DNA from: Candidatus Zhuqueibacterota bacterium
Lineage (GTDB): Bacteria; Zhuqueibacterota; Zhuqueibacteria; Zhuqueibacterales; Zhuqueibacteraceae
DNA: 36,335 nt
Assembly: GCA_022616415.1 (NCBI GenBank)
Contig: JAKEEU010000019.1
Location: 1 to 36,335, forward strand
Direction: 5' to 3'
In this document: in pieces, positions 24,409 to 32,050 of the stretch
Layout: every line of letters starts with the position of its first letter
Numbering within the stretch: the stretch's first letter is position 1
Position numbers and translations under genes: made by a program
Notes under the pieces: model-generated
The model's database searches: none
What the model saw: the letters and a program-made list of their open reading frames with translations, nothing else
What the model was told of the DNA's origin: nothing

Positions 24409-25083
24409 TCACTTTTGTTTTTTTGACTTTTTAGCTGCTGTTTTTTTGCCGATAACCCGAGTCGCTTTCTTTTGCGGAGCAATGACATCGTTTGACACCA
24501 TCTGATCATAGTCAAGTAGCAGATTGGGTGAACCCGTATCAAAATCCGCCTCGATCACTACGCCTTCCCAAAGAAGCTTTTCCTCAGTCGCACCAAATTT
24601 AGCCACATTTATTGGTAAAGTCGGATAGTAATCAGAGTCTGTCATTGCGGACCAATTAGATTCCTCAATCAGTGGTTTATAGATAAAAACAAATGGAATC
24701 AACCCGTGCTTCTTTCCAAGCGCCATGAGTCTCTCCGCTGAAGGATATTCGATGAGTTTAGGCGATGCTTCAAGAATTTCTCCGCCACAAACCAGCATCC
24801 ATTTTGCTTGTCTATCTTTGAGTTCTTGATCAATCCAACGATCCAAGATTCTGTAAGCCCGAAATGCAATTTCAGCGCGTTCATCTTCTGACATTGCAAG
24901 GTAGCTGTCAAAAGGAATGGCAAAAAGCTCTGCTGCTTCATCAGGATAGCCGCGAGTTCGGTAATCGACTTTATTTTGTCGCGCAGACCGCTCGATTCGC
25001 TCACGCAGCAATTCGAGCTCATTCGGGCTCAATTTTTCCACGGTTCTAAAAATTTGCTCAAGATCAGTTGTCATGACAGACAT
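24409..25083 (-). CDS. Shortened retropepsin-like paralogue of the 18718 gene
   Basis: This 224-aa protein aligns with the 18718 product through its middle: SEDERAEIAFRAYRILDRWI against SEDQQAQYLAEAKKANATWI, KWMLVCGGEILEASPKL against AWMIVVEGKIIAHGPTL, and EADFDTGSPN against EADFDTGAFD. It keeps the Asp-Thr-Gly-Ser motif. It ends about 40 residues later in a Lys-rich tail (KKATRVIGKKTAAKKSKKQK) instead of the second half and the VGRN strand, so a full protease fold is missing. It may be inactive, a decoy or a partner (inference). GGAGG at 5-base spacing supports the ATG at 25083. Confidence 0.65.
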   Translation of the reverse strand: MSVMTTDLEQIFRTVEKLSPNELELLRERIERSARQNKVDYRTRGYPDEAAELFAIPFDSYLAMSEDERAEIAFRAYRILDRWIDQELKDRQAKWMLVCGGEILEASPKLIEYPSAERLMALGKKHGLIPFVFIYKPLIEESNWSAMTDSDYYPTLPINVAKFGATEEKLLWEGVVIEADFDTGSPNLLLDYDQMVSNDVIAPQKKATRVIGKKTAAKKSKKQK

Positions 25084-25212
25084 GATATCCTCCACAACTA
25101 AAAGGACGCCAAGAAACTACCATTGTTTAAGGGTATGAAAAAATCGCTTTGAATCAGCCTTGGTAATTTTTGGTTATAAACCCTCGTGCACAGCAGGCCG
25201 AGAGTTTTATTC

Positions 25213-27372
25213 TCATCGTTGCGCCGGCTTCGCCGATTCCTTTTTCTCTGCTTCGGGTTTCTCTTCCTTCTTCTCTTCGGCCCTGTTATCCTTTTTCTCT
25301 TTGCTCAACTCCCGCAGGCGCTGATCGACTTTGTAGTGCAATGTGCCTTCGGGATATTTGCTTTCGGCATCTTTTTCGCCGGCAGGCACGCCGGTTAGCA
25401 GCTCGAGGCCTTCGTCGATGCAGGTGACCGCATACAGATGAAAGTTCCCTTGCGCCACCACCTCGATCACCGCTTCCGGCAGCATAAGATCGTCGAGGTT
25501 GAGGCGCGGGATGATGACGCCTTGCGTGCCGGTCAATCCTTTCGCTTGGCAGGCATTGAAAAAGCCTTCAATTTTCTCATTCACCGCGCCGATGCTTTGA
25601 ATCTCGCCTTTTTGATTTATCGAGCCGGTGATCGCCAAATCCTGCCGCAGCGGCGAGCCTGATAGCGCCGAAAGAATGGCGCAAACTTCCGCAACGGAAG
25701 CGCTGTCCCCGTCCACGCTGTACGTGGATTGCTCGAAGGCGATGCTGGCGCTCATCGACAGCGGCTTGTCGTGCGCATATTTGCTGCGCATGTACCCGCT
25801 GATAATCGCCACGCCTTTGTTGTGGGTCTTGCCGCTCAAATCGGCCTCGCGCTCGATGTTGATGATGCCGGAGCTGCCCATGCCGACGGCCGCGGTGATG
25901 CGCGAGGGGTAGCCGAAGACGTAATCGAGATAATTCAAAATCATCAGCGCATTGACCTGCCCGGCTTTTTGGCCCTCCACGTCGATCATCAACCGGCCGG
26001 CGCGAATGCGCTCGAAGAGGCGCTCTTCGCTCAGGCGCAAGAGGTAGTTTTTCTCATCAAGCGCGCGCCGAACGTGGCGAGCCGTGACCGCGGGATTTTT
26101 TTCACCGCGCGCCCAAAAATCGGCTTCGCGGAGCAAATCCGTAATTTCGCCAAAACGCGTCGAGATTTTGGTTTGCAGGCCGGCGAGCCTAACGCCGTGC
26201 TCGATTACCGCCGCAACGGCGCTGCGCTCAAAGGGCAGCAAGGCTTCCGCCTGGCAAATTTTTTTGATGAATCCGGCGTACTGGCGATGCGCGCTCGCCT
26301 CGTTCGGAATGCTCGTGTCAAAATCGGCACGCATTTTGAAAATTTCAAAAAAGTCGTCGTCGTGCCGATAGAGATGATAATACTCGTCGAGGTCGGCGAG
26401 CACAACCACTTTCACGTCGAGAGCGATGGCTTCCGGCCGCAAAGGCGCGGCGCCGGCTGCCGTCACCGGCTCGTGCGCATGAATTTCGAGCCGGCGATCG
26501 CGCAATGCTCTTTTGAGCGTGCGCCACACCCCAGGCTCGCTGACGGCGTCCGGCAAATTAAACAAGAGATAGCCGCCGTTGGCTCGCGCCAGCGCACCGG
26601 CTTTGATTTGCGTAAAATCCGTCCGCCACAAGCCGTCGCGGTCTTGCACGCGCGCCATGGTGCCAAAAAGATTGTTGTATGTTGGCGCCGGCTCGAAGAT
26701 GACCGGCGCGCCCGACGAATGCGAATTATCCACCACCAAATTGGCGCGGCATTCCACAAAAAATGGCATTCCCTTTATGTCATGGGCCTGCCATTGCTCC
26801 AGCGCAGTGACGAGAAAAGCTTGCACGCGGTCCCAATGCGCGGCGAGATGACGATCGGGATATTTATTTTTCAACTCTGAAATTCGGTTTTGTGCCCACG
26901 CGGTGGCAGAGTCACGGCTCGACTTTTTGGCGGCGCGTTTGCCTTCGTCTTGCGGCTTTAAGGGCGGCGCGGCGTTAGTCGCCAAAATATTTTGCAACTC
27001 GGCAATGAAAACGTCCATCTCATTTGCAAAATCCTTGCCCTGGCCGGCCGGCAAGCGAATGAGTTTCGGCTCACCGGGATACTCGAAGTTGTGAACGAAA
27101 ACGAGATCCGGCGGGATGGGGCCTTTGCCCTTCAGCTCGGCAAGAATCGACTTGACGATGGTGGCTTTGCCGGTGCCGTTGGGGCCGGCGACGAAAATAT
27201 TGTAGCCCGGCGCTTTCATCTGCAGGCCGAGCGCAATCGCTTTCTGCGCGCGCTCCTGGCCGATAAAATTCGTGATCGCGGCGATTTCATCAGTGGTTTG
27301 GAAATCAAGAGATTCCGCCGGGCACCGCCAGCGCAGTTTTTCGAGGGGAACTTCCATGTTGTAGTTTGGCAT
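25213..27372 (-). CDS. LonB-type ATP-dependent protease (AAA+ with Lon S16 domain)
   Basis: This 719-aa protein lacks the Lon N-terminal substrate domain. It has an AAA+ domain of the AAA_32 type: Walker A GPNGTGK (63-69), a long insertion with YNNLFGTMARV (232-242), then ARANGGYLLFNLPDAV (262-277) as the Walker B-type region. The S16 peptidase is at about 465-665, with the Ser557-Lys600 dyad in DGDSAS and GAVNEK. The C-terminal 40 residues are a Lys/Glu-rich charged tail. Cytoplasmic, it should degrade unfolded or regulatory proteins using ATP. AGGA before the ATG is acceptable. The sequence appears complete and is probably functional. Confidence 0.9.
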   Translation of the reverse strand: MPNYNMEVPLEKLRWRCPAESLDFQTTDEIAAITNFIGQERAQKAIALGLQMKAPGYNIFVAGPNGTGKATIVKSILAELKGKGPIPPDLVFVHNFEYPGEPKLIRLPAGQGKDFANEMDVFIAELQNILATNAAPPLKPQDEGKRAAKKSSRDSATAWAQNRISELKNKYPDRHLAAHWDRVQAFLVTALEQWQAHDIKGMPFFVECRANLVVDNSHSSGAPVIFEPAPTYNNLFGTMARVQDRDGLWRTDFTQIKAGALARANGGYLLFNLPDAVSEPGVWRTLKRALRDRRLEIHAHEPVTAAGAAPLRPEAIALDVKVVVLADLDEYYHLYRHDDDFFEIFKMRADFDTSIPNEASAHRQYAGFIKKICQAEALLPFERSAVAAVIEHGVRLAGLQTKISTRFGEITDLLREADFWARGEKNPAVTARHVRRALDEKNYLLRLSEERLFERIRAGRLMIDVEGQKAGQVNALMILNYLDYVFGYPSRITAAVGMGSSGIINIEREADLSGKTHNKGVAIISGYMRSKYAHDKPLSMSASIAFEQSTYSVDGDSASVAEVCAILSALSGSPLRQDLAITGSINQKGEIQSIGAVNEKIEGFFNACQAKGLTGTQGVIIPRLNLDDLMLPEAVIEVVAQGNFHLYAVTCIDEGLELLTGVPAGEKDAESKYPEGTLHYKVDQRLRELSKEKKDNRAEEKKEEKPEAEKKESAKPAQR

Positions 27373-27758
27373 AGTCGTTTGTTCCTGCTCGTTTGATTTG
27401 ATTCAAAGCCCAGCGCCCTCAGCGCGGGACGCTCAAGGTGGTTTATTTCCCGAAATCCTTTCAATATGCGAAATTGTAATGGTGAAAGTCAAGTATTGAT
27501 TTGCAAATTTTTTGGGAAAATCAAGCGCGCGGGCAAAGCGGGGCATTGGAGTTTGAAACGGCGGTGAGCGAGATTAGCAGAAATAATTCCGGCCGATTCG
27601 TGGTTTTTCGTAGTATACAAAACCCCAAAAGCACAAGCTCGGGAAACGTCAGCCCAACGGATAAGAAAATCTTTTTTATGCCAAAAAAATTCCCAATCAC
27701 GACGGACTATAAAAACGGCCCAACGGATAAAAGCCCTACGACCGTAGGCGGCCAACGG
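27373..27758. other. Divergent intergenic region with repeats
   Basis: About 386 bases between the Lon gene and the exported TPR gene. No intact gene is seen. It holds one isolated CCCAACGGATAAG unit at 27653-27665 and the left arm of the palindromic repeat from 27717. A GTATACAAAACCC-type string at about 27613 also occurs in close form at about 102-116 (GTATACAAAAACCC). The reading frames here have no recognisable product. Confidence 0.5.
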
Positions 27759-27807
27759 ATGAGAGACAATTCAATTTTGATCCGTTGGCCGCTTTTATCC
27801 GTTGGCC
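27717..27807. repeat. Palindromic repeat element of GGCCAACGGAT units (REPIN-like)
   Basis: Left arm: GGCCCAACGGATAAAAGC (27717-27734), a small palindrome CCTACG-AC-CGTAGG (27735-27748), then GGCCAACGGAT (27750-27760). Right arm: ATCCGTTGGCC (27780-27790) and GCTTTTATCCGTTGGCC (27791-27807), complementary to the left arm except for the inserted small palindrome and one C. A further single unit is at 27653. The 28-bp right arm recurs at 14206-14233. The element covers the presumed 5' end of the next gene, including its first codons. Confidence 0.8.
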
Positions 27808-28880
27808 AATCATTTGCCTGTTGCCTCCTCATTTTTTCATTTTCACTTCGCGCGCAAAATCCGCTGCCGCAACCCGAACCTGGCGAGCTGGCGCCCGTTG
27901 ATCCCACTTTTGACGAACCGTTGTCGCGCGGCATTGCCTTCGTGTATAGGGATCGTTTTGAGGAAAGCCTGGCCTTGTTTGACAGCTTGCAAAAGGCGTA
28001 TCCTGATCATCCGGGTCCGCATTTTTATAAAGCCGCGACATACCAAACCTGGATGAGCAGCTATCGTTTCAACGGCTTTCAAAAGGAGTTGGAGAAGAAC
28101 GTGGAGGAGGCCATCACGAAAGGCACAAAACTTTTGCGGACAACGAACGATCCGTGGCTGCTCTTTTACATGGGCGCCGCTTATGGCTATCGCGCCTTCT
28201 ACAAATTTCGCAATTATCATTGGCTCGACGCGTATCAGGACAGCCGCAAGAGCTTGAATTACATTCAAACCGGTTTGCAAAAACAGCCTAAGCTATATGA
28301 TGCTTATCTCGGCTTGGGTTCTTATGATTATTGGAGCACGGCGAAATCGATCGTGCTGAAGCTGCTGACGTTTTTGATCGGGGATAAACGCGACTTGGGC
28401 TTGCAAGAAATGGAATTGGCCATGGAACATGGCCGTTATAGCCGCGACGAGGCGAGATTGGTTTTGGTGACGGCATTGTTCGATTATGAAAAATACGGCC
28501 AAGCGTTGGCCGTGCTGGATAAAACCGAGTATCCGGCGCGACCACAAATTATGACGGAACTGTATTTGCGCGGCCGGATCATGTTTGAATTTGGACGTTG
28601 GCCGGAAGTGGAGATGATTTTCCGCGAGCTGCTGCAGCGGCTGAAAAAGCACCGATACCAATCCATCGGTTATCAAGTTGAGTGCAAATACCGCGTCGCC
28701 AAAGCGCTGCAACAACGAGGTCGCCACAAAGACGCATTGGCGCTGGCCGATGAGGCGCTGGCGCAGAGTGAAAAGAGAAATGCCAAAGCAGAATTGGAAA
28801 GCGATCTCGGCAGCTTTAACGAAATGTTAAAGGCGCTGAAACGATTGAAAGAGGAATTGAAAGATGCCTATAGATTGTAA
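27759..28880 (+). CDS. Exported TPR-type protein, function unknown
   Basis: From the ATG at 27759 this is 373 aa, with a hydrophobic export segment (FACCLLIFSFSLRAQ) then PLPQPEPGELAPVDPTFDEP. The body is helical with TPR-like pairs (ALFDSLQKAYPDHPGPHFYK, LLFYMGAAYGYRAFYKFRNY, KLYDAYLGLGSYDYW, ARLVLVTALFDYEKYGQALA). The start is uncertain because the palindromic repeat overlaps it: codons 8-16 (IRWPLLSVG) are repeat sequence and there is no ribosome-binding site. A TTG at 27777 and an earlier ATG at 27678 are alternatives. Such proteins scaffold envelope complexes; no partner is evident. Confidence 0.7.
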   Translation: MRDNSILIRWPLLSVGQSFACCLLIFSFSLRAQNPLPQPEPGELAPVDPTFDEPLSRGIAFVYRDRFEESLALFDSLQKAYPDHPGPHFYKAATYQTWMSSYRFNGFQKELEKNVEEAITKGTKLLRTTNDPWLLFYMGAAYGYRAFYKFRNYHWLDAYQDSRKSLNYIQTGLQKQPKLYDAYLGLGSYDYWSTAKSIVLKLLTFLIGDKRDLGLQEMELAMEHGRYSRDEARLVLVTALFDYEKYGQALAVLDKTEYPARPQIMTELYLRGRIMFEFGRWPEVEMIFRELLQRLKKHRYQSIGYQVECKYRVAKALQQRGRHKDALALADEALAQSEKRNAKAELESDLGSFNEMLKALKRLKEELKDAYRL

Positions 28881-28949
28881 GGATTGCACGCTGGAAACGA
28901 CAAAAGAAAAAATATAATTAAATTTTTAACTTTACCTAAAACTCTTTTT

Positions 28950-30422
28950 ATGTTAGCGAATACCTCAAACGGCGACAACCAACACGCTCACCAACATGGC
29001 CTGAATCGCTTCGCGGTCATTCCGACGGCTCAGCGCTTGCAAGCGGACACCGAGCGCACCGGACGCGGCGTGGCTATCGCCATGATCGACTCCGGTTTTT
29101 ATCCACATCCGGATTTGACCGAACCGGCGAATCGCGTCGTGGCGACGGCGGATGTGACGCAACGCGACGCGCGCTACGAATTGAACGGCAAGCCACACGA
29201 TTGGGATTGGCATGGCACGCAAACCTCGGTCGTAGCGGTGGGAAATGGCAGGCTTTCGGACGGCGCTTACAAATCGTTGGCCCCCGAAGCGCAAGTGGTT
29301 TTAGTCAAAGCCAGCGATCGCGGCAAAATAACCGAGGAGAATATCGCGGCCGGCTTTGAATGGGTTATCAAACACAAGGAGCGTTACAACATTCGCGTCG
29401 TCAGCATTTCGCTCGGCGGTGATGACGACGTTCCTTATGAAACCAATATCGTTGATCAAGCGGCTGAAGAGGCGGTGAAGCGAGGACTAATCGTCGTCGC
29501 GGCTGCCGGGAACTCCGGCTGTACTGGCAGCCCCCGCCCGGTGCCGCCTGCCAACTCGCCGTCGGTGATTACGGTTGGCGGATATAATGACGGCAATCAA
29601 CTCGGCAATCAAAATCTTGATCTCTACTGTTCGAGCTACGGCCCGACCGCGGACGGTTTGCTGAAGCCGGAGATCATCGCGCCGGCCATTTGGGTCGCCG
29701 CGCCGATTTTGCCGGGTACCTCGGCGTACCATCGCGCGGAAGCGTTGTCGCAAATTATTGCGGCACCGGATTATCTGCTTCCCAATCGCGTGCGTGAGTT
29801 GTGGCAGCAAGCCGAAATATCCGAATCGCTCGCGCAAGAATCGCCCGAGCAAATTCGCGCCGCTATCGAGTCGATCTTGCGTGAGAGCAAAATCGTGGCG
29901 ACGCACTATCAACACGTGGATGGGACGTCGTTTGCCGCGCCGATTGTCGCCTCAGTCGTGGCACAAATGCTCGAAGCCAATCCTAACTTGACACCGGCGA
30001 CTATCAAGCAAATTTTAATTGCGACGGCGGATCGCATTCCTCGTGCGCCGCTGGTGCGGCAAGGTTACGGCGTGTTGAATGCGCGCCGCGCCGTCGATCA
30101 CGCGGCTCGTGAAATACACGCGCTCGAGCACGCGCATTTTCAGCCGCCACGGGTTGAAATGGGCAAGTTGATATTTTTTTATCATAACGACCACGCCGAA
30201 CGCGTAGCGCTCGCCGGCGATTTCAATAATTGGAATGCCAACCACACACGTTTTGTCAAAACAGCGGATGGCCTGTGGAGCGCGGAGATCGACTCGCCTC
30301 CACCAGGACGTTATCACTACAAGTTCGTCATCGATGGCGACCGCTGGATGGATGACCCAAGTAATGGTTTGAAAGTGCCGGATATTTATGGCGGGTTTAA
30401 TTCGGTGTTGAATGTGAGGTAA
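28950..30422 (+). CDS. Subtilisin-family (S8) protease with C-terminal CBM48 domain
   Basis: This 490-aa protein carries the full S8 triad: Asp47 (AMIDSGFYPHPDL), His88 (DWHGTQTSVVAVG) and Ser327 (DGTSFAAPIVASV), plus oxyanion Asn188 (AAAGNSG). Residues about 406-490 match a CBM48/AMPK-type glycogen-binding sandwich (VALAGDFNNWNANHTRFVKT, PPPGRYHYKFVIDGDRWMDD). There is no signal peptide or propeptide, so it seems cytoplasmic and made without the usual inhibitor domain. A glycogen-linked intracellular protease is a reasonable guess but not shown. The start has no clear ribosome-binding site. The gene ends 2 bases before the aquaporin gene. Confidence 0.8.
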   Translation: MLANTSNGDNQHAHQHGLNRFAVIPTAQRLQADTERTGRGVAIAMIDSGFYPHPDLTEPANRVVATADVTQRDARYELNGKPHDWDWHGTQTSVVAVGNGRLSDGAYKSLAPEAQVVLVKASDRGKITEENIAAGFEWVIKHKERYNIRVVSISLGGDDDVPYETNIVDQAAEEAVKRGLIVVAAAGNSGCTGSPRPVPPANSPSVITVGGYNDGNQLGNQNLDLYCSSYGPTADGLLKPEIIAPAIWVAAPILPGTSAYHRAEALSQIIAAPDYLLPNRVRELWQQAEISESLAQESPEQIRAAIESILRESKIVATHYQHVDGTSFAAPIVASVVAQMLEANPNLTPATIKQILIATADRIPRAPLVRQGYGVLNARRAVDHAAREIHALEHAHFQPPRVEMGKLIFFYHNDHAERVALAGDFNNWNANHTRFVKTADGLWSAEIDSPPPGRYHYKFVIDGDRWMDDPSNGLKVPDIYGGFNSVLNVR

Positions 30423-30424
30423 AA

Positions 30425-31216
30425 ATGATTGAGGCGCTCAAAAAACACTGGCCTGAATATCTCATGGAAGCTGCCGAGCTTGGCATTTTCATGATTTCCG
30501 CATGCAGCTTTAGCGTGCTGCTCGATTATCCAAATTCACCCGTGCATCAAGCTATTCCCGATCCGTTCGTGCGGCGCATGTTGACAGGCATGGCGATGGG
30601 ACTCACCGCGATCGCCATCATCTACTCGCCGTGGGGTAAGCAATCCGGCGCGCATTTCAATCCTTCGGTCACCTTGACGTTCTTGCGGCTCGGCAAAGTC
30701 GCGCCGTATGATGCGCTGTTCTATATCATCGCTCAATTCGTCGGGGGAGTTGCCGGCGTGCTGATCTCTGCAGCCGCGTTTGGAAGCTTGCTCGCCAATC
30801 CCGCCGTCAACTACGTTGCCACGGTGCCAGGCTCAAGCGGGCCAATTGTTGCTTTCGTGGCCGAAGTCGCCATCACGTTCATTCTCATGCTGGTTATTTT
30901 GCGCGTCTCGAATAACCAACGTCTTGCTAGCTTGACCGGATTTTGCGCCGGCACCTTGGTCGCCACTTATATCACTTTTGAAGCGCCGTTGTCGGGAATG
31001 AGCATGAATGCCGCGCGCACGTTCGGCTCGGCATTCTCGGCGCACACGTGGGACACGCTCTGGATTTACTTTACCGCGCCGCTCATTGGCATGTTGGCGG
31101 CAGCGCAGATTTATTTAACGATGAAAAGCACAAAAGCCGTAAGCTGTGCCAAATTGCACCATCGGAACGGCACACGCTGCATTTTTTGCGGCAAGCCGGA
31201 GGGCGTTACAAGTTGA
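30425..31216 (+). CDS. MIP-family (aquaporin/glycerol facilitator) channel with a Cys tail
   Basis: This 263-aa protein has about six membrane segments and the two half-helix loops of the MIP family: SGAHFNPSVTLTFLRLG and LSGMSMNAARTFGSA. The usual NPA boxes read NPS and NAA, so pore selectivity may be altered. The start MIEALKKHWPEYLMEAAELG is typical. The C-terminus carries CAKLHHRNGTRCIFCGKPEG, a short CxxC-type metal-binding or redox tail not usual for the family. GTGAGG precedes the ATG by 5 bases, and the gene is joined to the subtilase gene as one operon. Confidence 0.85.
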   Translation: MIEALKKHWPEYLMEAAELGIFMISACSFSVLLDYPNSPVHQAIPDPFVRRMLTGMAMGLTAIAIIYSPWGKQSGAHFNPSVTLTFLRLGKVAPYDALFYIIAQFVGGVAGVLISAAAFGSLLANPAVNYVATVPGSSGPIVAFVAEVAITFILMLVILRVSNNQRLASLTGFCAGTLVATYITFEAPLSGMSMNAARTFGSAFSAHTWDTLWIYFTAPLIGMLAAAQIYLTMKSTKAVSCAKLHHRNGTRCIFCGKPEGVTS

Positions 31217-31281
31217 TGCGGTAAAATAACCTTTGATTTTATTTTCGCCAGGATGTCAAAATCAGAGGTCTTCTGACACGA

Positions 31282-31315
31282 GCTTGGGTTTCCCATTTGC
31301 TTGGGTTTCCCATTT
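31282..31315. repeat. Two tandem copies of a 17-bp sequence
   Basis: GCTTGGGTTTCCCATTT occurs twice in direct succession without a mismatch, in non-coding DNA. It looks like a recent slippage duplication. Confidence 0.8.
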
Positions 31316-31389
31316 AATGATGGAATAGCTGCGCGTTTTATAAGTGACACGAGATTTATAGTGTTGCGCAAGTCCGACACCACTTCTAT

Positions 31390-31620
31390 CTATTTAACTC
31401 CCAACGCACAAACGCTCGCCGTAGATTTCAAGGGCTTGCATTCCAACAGTTCAGATGCCGGCACCGGCTGGCGCGGCTCCGGGCGCAAGTCACTGCGAGG
31501 GGCGGTGTAAATTGCGAAGGCAAGCACGAGGATTCCAACTACGGATCCTAGAAAAATCTGCAACTGGTGGCGGCGCACTTCGCGAGCGCAACGGTTCGAG
31601 CAATATTTGCAAGGGATAAA
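31390..31620 (-). pseudogene. Truncated Cys-motif small membrane protein
   Basis: The minus frame gives FIPCKYCSNRCAREVRRHQL, then QIFLGSVVGILVLAFAIYTA and a Pro-rich tail, stopping at 31390. The C..C....C cluster followed by basic residues and one membrane helix resembles small zinc-ribbon membrane proteins whose first cysteine pair lies further upstream. Upstream, the frame runs directly into the palindromic repeat at 31627, so the 5' part seems to have been replaced by that insertion. The residues before the repeat are not a plausible start. Confidence 0.5.
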
Positions 31621-31626
31621 ATTACA

Positions 31627-31732
31627 GTCATTGCGAGGCGCTTTTTGCCGAAGCAATCTCTTGATTTTCAAAGGATTGCTTCGCTGAAAAACGCTCGCAA
31701 TGACGTTACAAAATAACTCGTAACGAGTATAG
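31627..31732. repeat. Palindromic repeat, left copy of a 100-bp inverted pair
   Basis: A 78-bp imperfect palindrome (31627-31704) opens GTCATTGCGAGGCGC and closes GCTCGCAATGAC, with arms meeting around TTGATTTTCAA. It is followed by GTTACAAAATAACTCGTAACGAGTATAG to 31732 (given here as two parts: GTTACAAAATAA and CTCGTAACGAGTATAG). Positions 31633-31732 match the reverse complement of 36236-36335 at 99 of 100 bases. It encodes nothing and fits a MITE or REP-like element. Confidence 0.9.
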
Positions 31733-31853
31733 TTTTTTAGGATGCGGAGTGGAGAGGGCACGACTACGAAACATATTTTCATCTGATGTTGGATTAATGT
31801 ACAAAAAAGGTGGGGGATCAAAACTTCGCCAGGTCGGGTCATTTTTACGCGCA

Positions 31854-31878
31854 AATAAAAATGGCCCGTTCGGGCCAT
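31854..31878 (-). terminator. Rho-independent terminator, minus strand
   Basis: ATGGCCC-GTTC-GGGCCAT is a perfect 7-bp stem with a tetraloop (31861-31878). On the minus strand it is followed by TTTTATTTG. It lies about 170 bases past the stop of the large surface-protein gene and probably ends that transcript. Confidence 0.7.
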
Positions 31879-32050
31879 AGATATGAAGAGTAACTCACCT
31901 CTTTCAGATGAGGCACGTGATAACGGTTGTCGTGATGGGTCTACTGCAAAAAACTATTTTCGTGGAAGACGTGAGGCTTAAACTGGCACGACACGAAAAT
32001 CATGTCCTTGCCCCCGCAGTGTATACCACGCCGTGTACGGCTATTTGAAC

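Larger units (their letters stand above)
31217..32050. other. Gene-poor region with decayed gene, repeat and terminator
   Basis: Between the aquaporin and the large surface-protein gene there is no intact gene in 834 bases. It contains a 17-bp tandem duplication (31282-31315), a truncated small membrane-protein gene (31390-31620), the left copy of the 100-bp inverted repeat (31627-31732) and a terminator (31854-31878). From 31880 to 32050 I see nothing recognisable. Confidence 0.6.

Noticed and set aside
25729..26880. 383-codon open frame on the plus strand
   Set aside because: It is antisense to the LonB-type gene, whose motifs are unmistakable, and it has no recognisable domain.
31621..31878. 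Upstream part of the 162-codon minus-strand frame ending at 31390
   Set aside because: These codons come from the palindromic repeat and flanking DNA; only the part below 31620 resembles a protein.
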